Source: an uncultured Kouleothrix sp.
GTDB lineage: Bacteria; Chloroflexota; Chloroflexia; Chloroflexales; Roseiflexaceae
Assembly (NCBI GenBank): GCA_937858455.1
Contig: CALLYN010000814.1
Coordinates: forward strand, 1-10,558
DNA: 10,558 nt
Reading direction: 5' to 3'
Shown here: positions 7,101-10,558 of the stretch, piece by piece
Layout: each line of letters begins with the position of its first letter
Numbering within the stretch: position 1 is the stretch's first letter
Program-made: the position numbers and the translations under genes
The notes under the pieces: generated by a model
Told to the model about the DNA's origin: nothing
Seen by the model: the letters and a program-made list of their open reading frames with translations, nothing else
Databases searched by the model: none

Positions 7101-7968
7101 CCGGGCCGCCTCGCCGATCACGCTCGGCGCCGATTCGAACCGCCTCGCCTACTCGGGGCGGGTGCTGCAGCCGTCGCTGCAGGCCCGCGCCACCCGCCGG
7201 TGGGGCTGGTGGTTGTACGCCGAGTACCGGCTGATGAACATGCGGGCCTATCTGCAGACCATTCTGATTCGCTCGATCGGCCTGCCGCTGCTGTACCTGT
7301 CGTCGATGGGGCTGGGGCTGGGCAGCCTGGTCGATTCGGGCGCGGGTGGTGTCGACGGGGTCAGCTACCTGGTGTTCGTGGGGCCGGGGCTGCTGGTGTC
7401 GTCCATCGTGATGGAGGCCACGGGCGAGTTCACGTTTCCGGTGATGAGCGGGTTCAAGTGGCAGAAGCACTACTACGCCGCCGCCGCGGCACCGCTGACG
7501 CCTGCCCAGATCGCGCTGGGTGAGGTGACCGCGGTCGGGCTGCGGTTCGTCGCCGAGACGGCGATCTTCTGGCTGGCGCTGCTGGCGTTCGGTGCCGTCA
7601 CCTCGCCCGCGTCGTGGTTGGTGGTGCTGATCGCGCCGCTGGCCGCGATGGCCTTCGGCGCGCCACTGCTGGCCTACGCCGCCACGCTGACCGGCGAAGG
7701 CGCCCAGTTCGCATTCATTCAGCGGTTCGTGGTGATGCCGATGTTCCTGTTCGCCGGCACGTTCTTTCCGCTCGCGGCGATGCCCCCGTACCTGCAGTGG
7801 ATCGGCTGGGTGTCGCCGATGTGGCACGGCACCCAGCTCGCGCGCGTGGTCTGTTACGGCATGGCCAACCCGTGGTGGCTCACCCTGCTGCACCTGGCCG
7901 TGCTGGTCGGCTGCACGGTCGGTGGGGTGTGGTGGGCGATCCGCGTCTTCACGCGGAGGTTGACCTGA
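7093..7968 (+). CDS. ABC-2 type transporter permease, first of a pair (NodJ/DrrB-like)
   Basis: A 291-residue polytopic membrane protein, of usual length for the family. Hydrophobic segments appear at roughly residues 55-80, 92-112, 150-175, 176-205, 212-235 and 258-285, giving six helices. The ABC-2 layout is clear: an amphipathic N-terminal WGWWLYAEYRLMNMRAYLQT, then SYLVFVGPGLLVSSIVME, and a late P-M-W-H-G-T-Q-L-A-R motif before the last helix. The start is taken as TTG 7093, overlapping the ATPase stop (7098-7100); GTG 7162 is an alternative, and neither has a strong ribosome binding site. The stop TGA 7966-7968 overlaps the ATG of the second permease by one base, so the two are translationally coupled. 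With the ATPase and second permease it should form an inner-membrane exporter for a drug, lipid or glycan; the substrate cannot be read from the sequence. Confidence 0.85.
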   Translation: MTDRAASPITLGADSNRLAYSGRVLQPSLQARATRRWGWWLYAEYRLMNMRAYLQTILIRSIGLPLLYLSSMGLGLGSLVDSGAGGVDGVSYLVFVGPGLLVSSIVMEATGEFTFPVMSGFKWQKHYYAAAAAPLTPAQIALGEVTAVGLRFVAETAIFWLALLAFGAVTSPASWLVVLIAPLAAMAFGAPLLAYAATLTGEGAQFAFIQRFVVMPMFLFAGTFFPLAAMPPYLQWIGWVSPMWHGTQLARVVCYGMANPWWLTLLHLAVLVGCTVGGVWWAIRVFTRRLT

Positions 7969-8756
7969 TGACCGCGCTCACCGGGCTGTACGCGGGCAAC
8001 GTGCGGGCCGTGCTCGAGCGCGGGTTCAAGGTGATCGGCAACCAGAACTGGGCGATTCTGGTGTCGGGCTTCTTCGAGCCGGTGTTCTACCTGCTGGCGA
8101 TGGGTTACGGCCTGGGCGGCCTGGTGGGCCAGGTGAGCGGCCCGAACGGCACGCCGATGTCGTACCTGGCGTTCATCGCCCCGGCGCTGCTGGCCACTTC
8201 GGCCATGAACGGCGCCATCTACGACAGCACCTGGAACGTGTTCTTCAAGATGAAGTTTGCCCGCATCTACGAGGCGATGCTGTCGACATCGCTCGGCCCG
8301 CTCGACGTGGCCGCCGGTGAGATCGGCATGGCGCTGTTTCGCGGGCTGCTGTACGCCTGCGGCTTTCTGGTCGTGATGGCGGGATTGGGTATCGCCACGT
8401 CGTGGTGGGCGTTGGCCATGGTGCCGGTGGCGCTGCTGATCGCGCTGGGTTTCGCGGCCGTCGGCATGGCCGTGACCAGCTGGTTCAGCACGTTTCAGCA
8501 GATGGAGTTGATCAACATCGTGCTGCTGCCGATGTTCATGTTCAGCTCGACGCTGTTTCCAATCGACGTTTACCCGCAGGTCGTCCAGTGGTTCATCGAG
8601 GCACTGCCGCTGTGGCACGGGGTCGAGTTGATGCGGCAGCTCTCGATCGGCGCGTTCGGGCCCATGACGGCCGTGCACCTGGCCTACTTCGGCGTGATGT
8701 CGGTGGCCGGCGTCATCTTCTGCGCGCTGCGGCTGAGGGCGTTGTTCCTGCGCTGA
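7968..8756 (+). CDS. ABC-2 type transporter permease, second of a pair (NodJ/DrrB-like)
   Basis: A 262-residue protein from ATG 7968, preceded by GGAGG at 7955-7959 with eight-base spacing. The frame is open further upstream, but that part is a shadow of the first permease. Six hydrophobic segments are visible. It is a diverged paralogue of its neighbour: FKVIGNQNWAILVSGFFEPV corresponds to YRLMNMRAYLQTILIRSIGL, LAMGYGLGGLVG to LSSMGLGLGSLV, and PLWHGVELMRQLSIG to PMWHGTQLARVVCYG. Two unequal permeases with one ATPase is the heteromeric form of the DrrAB/NodIJ export systems. It ends at TGA 8754-8756 and is followed by a strong hairpin region, so it is probably the last gene of the operon. 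Confidence 0.88.
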   Translation: MTALTGLYAGNVRAVLERGFKVIGNQNWAILVSGFFEPVFYLLAMGYGLGGLVGQVSGPNGTPMSYLAFIAPALLATSAMNGAIYDSTWNVFFKMKFARIYEAMLSTSLGPLDVAAGEIGMALFRGLLYACGFLVVMAGLGIATSWWALAMVPVALLIALGFAAVGMAVTSWFSTFQQMELINIVLLPMFMFSSTLFPIDVYPQVVQWFIEALPLWHGVELMRQLSIGAFGPMTAVHLAYFGVMSVAGVIFCALRLRALFLR

Positions 8757-8799
8757 TCGTTCGTCCCGGGTCCGCCAAGAGCCTGTCTAACCTCTCATC

Positions 8800-8820
8800 G
8801 GGGGCGTCCAACCCCCTTAT
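8800..8820 (+). terminator. Small GC hairpin after the permease operon
   Basis: GGGGG (8800-8804) and CCCCC (8812-8816) can pair around a seven-base loop, and TTAT follows. This is a weak terminator form 44 bases after the permease stop. Its right arm touches the base of the larger inverted repeat at 8821-8880, so the two structures may compete or stack. Confidence 0.35.
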
Positions 8821-8880
8821 CGCTCGCCTAACTATTTGCCGCTCGCGCAGTTCAGGGAGCGGCAAATAGTTAGGCGAGCG
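8821..8880. terminator. Perfect 24-bp inverted repeat between convergent genes
   Basis: Left arm 8821-8844 (CGCTCGCCTAACTATTTGCC...) and right arm 8857-8880 (...GGCAAATAGTTAGGCGAGCG) are exact reverse complements with a 12-base loop. Pairing continues outward with one mismatch and one wobble to about 8815/8886. It lies between the stop of the second permease (8756) and the stop of the minus-strand VOC gene (8902), where a bidirectional terminator is expected. There is no long T-run, which fits the I-shaped terminators common in actinomycetes. The A/T-rich centre of the arms in GC-rich DNA is unusual for a plain terminator and leaves room for a palindromic small repeat element. Confidence 0.65.
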
Positions 8881-8901
8881 AAAGGGTGGCGCGGACTCGT
8901 C

Positions 8902-9246
8902 TCAGGCCGACTGGCCGACCTCTTTGGTGCCCACCCGCACCCGGTTGCCGTCGGGGTCGACCACCTCGAAGTCGCGAGCCCAGGGGTGCTGTTCGACCTC
9001 GACGCCGAACCGCCGGGCGATCACGTCGACGTCGGGCACCCACACGAAGACCAGGGCCGGGGTGGTGGCGTCGGCGACGTTCTCGCTGAGAAACACGTCG
9101 GCCCCGTCGCGGCGAATGCCCATGAACCGGTGCGTGGTGTTGCCGCCGTAGCGGTGGGTGAAGTCGTGCACGAACCCGAGTTGATGCCACCAGGCCAGCG
9201 ACGCGTCCACGTCGGTGACCCGAAGAATCGGAACCACCTGGATCAT
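8902..9246 (-). CDS. VOC superfamily protein (glyoxalase/bleomycin-resistance fold)
   Basis: A 114-residue single-domain protein starting at ATG 9246-9244. An AAGGAGG ribosome binding site at 9259-9253, six bases upstream, fixes this start; the frame extends to an ATG at 9342, but that part has no protein character. The opening VVPILRVTDVDASLAWWHQL is the first beta-alpha unit of the vicinal oxygen chelate fold. THRYGG and HRFMGIRRDGADVFLSE follow, and the C-terminal DFEVVDPDGNRVRVGTKE is the classic closing strand-turn with its conserved E and D-P-x-G-N. Length and wording match the bleomycin/antibiotic-binding-like or small glyoxalase-like dioxygenase group. Members act as dimers, either sequestering drugs or binding a metal; which applies here cannot be decided. 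It is divergent from an ABC exporter half and convergent with an export operon, which would suit a role in resistance, but that is inference. Confidence 0.85.
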   Translation of the reverse strand: MIQVVPILRVTDVDASLAWWHQLGFVHDFTHRYGGNTTHRFMGIRRDGADVFLSENVADATTPALVFVWVPDVDVIARRFGVEVEQHPWARDFEVVDPDGNRVRVGTKEVGQSA

Positions 9247-9373
9247 CGCAGTCCTCCTTGCTTGCGCTGTTCGTCCATGATGCCCCGCGCAGCCGCCGGA
9301 CGGGCACTGACCCGCCGGTGCGCCGCCGCAGCCGGTCGACAAGAACCGTCCGCGCGCGTAACGTTGGAAGGCT
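9247..9373. promoter_or_regulatory. Divergent promoter region of the VOC and ABC exporter genes
   Basis: This 127-base gap must serve both divergent genes. On the plus strand TAACGT (9359-9364) is a possible actinomycete -10 box nine bases before the exporter ATG. On the minus strand I see only the ribosome binding site. No convincing operator palindrome was found. Confidence 0.3.
9253..9259 (-). promoter_or_regulatory. Ribosome binding site of the VOC gene
   Basis: On the minus strand AAGGAGG precedes ATG 9246-9244 with a six-base spacer. It is a near-perfect anti-16S match and decides the short start over the upstream ATG at 9342. Confidence 0.75.
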
Positions 9374-10558
9374 ATGCACGATTTCCCTCCGCGGATCGAC
9401 GCCTACACGCGCGCCGAGACCGCCAGGCCTGACACGCGCAGCCCAGCACGGTTCTTGCTGTGGACGCTGCTCGTGCAGTTCGACGTGCTCATGGCCCTGT
9501 CGGTGGCCGGCCTGGCCTGGTTTCTGCCCAGCGCGCTCAGCCCGTACCTGCTGGGCCGCACGATCGACGCGGGCATTCTGGTCGGGGACTGGGCGGCCAC
9601 CACGCTGTGGGCTTCGCTGCTGGCGCTGGTGATTCTGGTCGGCGCGGCCAGCGGCATCGTGATGCACACCTACGCCGTGCGGGGCTGGCTGATCTCGCTG
9701 TACGGCACCCAGAAACTGGTCACCCGCAAGTCGGTGCAGCTCGGCCACGTGCTCAACCGGCGGCTGCCCACCGGCGAGGTGCTGAGCATCTCGTCGTCCG
9801 ACTCCGACATCTTCGGCGCCACCTTCGAGGTGGTGGCCCGGGCGATCGGTGCCTTCGGCGCGTTCGTGCTGGTGGCCGGGCTGATGCTGTCGACGTCCGG
9901 GCCGTTGGGCCTGGTGGTGCTGCTGGTTGCCCCGCTGATGGTGGCGGCGGCGACGCCGGTGCTGCGTCCGCTGAACCGTGCGCAGACCGCCGAGCGCACC
10001 CAGAACGGCGAGCTGACGTCGATGGCAGCCGACATCGTGGCCGGGTTGCGCATTCTGCGCGGTATCGGCGGCGAGAAGACCTTCGGCGACAACTACGCGG
10101 CACAGTCGCAGCGCGTCCGCCGGCTGGGTGTGACGGCCGGCACCTGGCAGGCCGTCGTCGAGACCCTGTCGGTGCTGCTGTCGGGGCTGCTGCTGGTGAT
10201 CCTGGTCTGGCTCGGCTCGCACGAGATGCTGGCCGGACGGCTCACCCTGGGCGAGCTGATCAGCTTCGTCGGCTACGCGATCTTCATGGTGTGGCCGCTG
10301 CAGACCATGTTCGAGGTGGCGCAGAAATGGGTGCGCGGGCTGGTGTCCGCACGCAAAACGGTGGCGCTATTGAATGCCGAACTGCCCTGGACCGACGGCG
10401 CGCGCGACCTCTCGCCGCGGCCGCGCCTGGTCGACGAGCGGTCGGGTCTGGCCGTCGAGCCGGGCGAGTTTCTGGTCGTGGTGAGCGCCGACCCCGACGA
10501 CTCCGCCGCCCTGGCCGACCGGCTGGGCCGGTACCTGCCCACCGACACCGGCTTTGCC
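9374..10558 (+). CDS. ABC exporter half (type IV fold) with degenerate Walker A, 3' end beyond window
   Basis: ATG 9374 opens 395 codons that run off the right edge. A cytoplasmic stretch of about 30 residues leads into a six-helix exporter transmembrane domain. Segments visible include VLMALSVAGLAWFLPSAL, TTLWASLLALVILVGAASGIV, AIGAFGAFVLVAGLMLS, GLVVLLVAPLMVAA, and LSVLLSGLLLVILVW. Coupling-region text (MAADIVAGLRILRGIGGEKTF) is typical of the family. The nucleotide-binding domain starts near residue 340, but where GxxGxGKST should follow FLVVV (residues 371-379) the sequence is SADPDDSAA. The P-loop glycines, the lysine and the Ser/Thr are all gone, while the flanking ALADRLGRYLP aligns well. 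This is the pattern of the non-hydrolysing half of a heterodimeric exporter, so a partner gene with an intact site is expected just downstream. The ribosome binding site (GGAAGG, 9366-9371) is too close to be ideal, and a TAACGT -10-like box at 9359-9364 would give a near-leaderless transcript. Confidence 0.82.
   Translation, partial: MHDFPPRIDAYTRAETARPDTRSPARFLLWTLLVQFDVLMALSVAGLAWFLPSALSPYLLGRTIDAGILVGDWAATTLWASLLALVILVGAASGIVMHTYAVRGWLISLYGTQKLVTRKSVQLGHVLNRRLPTGEVLSISSSDSDIFGATFEVVARAIGAFGAFVLVAGLMLSTSGPLGLVVLLVAPLMVAAATPVLRPLNRAQTAERTQNGELTSMAADIVAGLRILRGIGGEKTFGDNYAAQSQRVRRLGVTAGTWQAVVETLSVLLSGLLLVILVWLGSHEMLAGRLTLGELISFVGYAIFMVWPLQTMFEVAQKWVRGLVSARKTVALLNAELPWTDGARDLSPRPRLVDERSGLAVEPGEFLVVVSADPDDSAALADRLGRYLPTDTGFA

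Noticed and set aside
5925..7121. Minus-strand open frame of 398 codons opposite the U32 gene
   Set aside because: The composition is shadow-like (H, Q, A, R-rich) and it crosses join 3 without any change of character. The plus strand has a clear family signature and ribosome binding site.
8870..10222. Long minus-strand open frame of 450 codons
   Set aside because: It is antisense to the ABC exporter and runs through the VOC gene in a different frame. Its translation is rich in H, Q, R and P without domains, as expected for a shadow in GC-rich DNA.
1..10558. Genomic island or horizontal transfer as the cause of the mixed composition
   Set aside because: No integrase, transposase, tRNA, direct repeat or terminal inverted repeat lies at the change points, and all six genes at these points are cut in mid-coding sequence. 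A chimeric contig explains this better.
1..10558. CRISPR array, tRNA, rRNA or prophage genes
   Set aside because: No regularly spaced direct repeats, no cloverleaf, no rRNA-like stretch and no phage protein were recognised on either strand.

Overview
The window does not read as one stretch of one genome. Base composition, codon use and protein family change abruptly at three places, near 240, 1780 and 6940-6985. At every one of these points the genes on both sides are broken in mid-coding sequence. No integrase, transposase, terminal repeat or attachment site lies at the joins. The simplest reading is a chimeric metagenomic contig made of four pieces. Guessed from protein style only, they are: a proteobacterium (1 to about 240), a Gemmata-like planctomycete with visibly lower G+C (about 241 to 1780), a Chloroflexota member (about 1783 to 6960), and an actinomycete (about 6960 to the end). 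Activated sludge or a similar mixed community would supply all four.

Piece A holds the middle of a cyanide-insensitive-type cytochrome bd oxidase subunit I (cydA). Piece B lies on the minus strand. It carries a HEAT-repeat protein that has lost its N-terminus, then the N-terminal 119 codons of a xylose-isomerase-like TIM-barrel protein with a good ribosome binding site. Piece C carries a secreted-type surface protein of more than 1300 residues. It has two GEVED-type domains, three DUF11-like segments, an Ig-like domain, a carboxypeptidase-regulatory-like domain and a terminal cupredoxin fold whose copper ligands are mostly gone. Two strong hairpins follow, the second being terminator-like, and then a peptidase U32 family gene that loses its 3' part at the last join.

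Piece D is coherent. It has the last codons of a drug/lipooligosaccharide-type ABC ATPase, then two overlapping paralogous ABC-2 permeases forming one export operon. A very strong 24-bp inverted repeat separates these from a convergent VOC (glyoxalase/bleomycin-resistance fold) gene. Divergent from that gene is the first half of a type IV ABC exporter whose nucleotide-binding domain begins with a destroyed Walker A, as expected for the degenerate half of a heterodimeric exporter. It runs off the right edge.

I found no convincing new multi-gene system. The apparent novelties at the joins (a U32-ABC ATPase fusion protein and overlapping antisense long genes) are best explained as products of the joins. 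The real points of interest are the copper-less cupredoxin tail, the degenerate exporter half and the hairpins.
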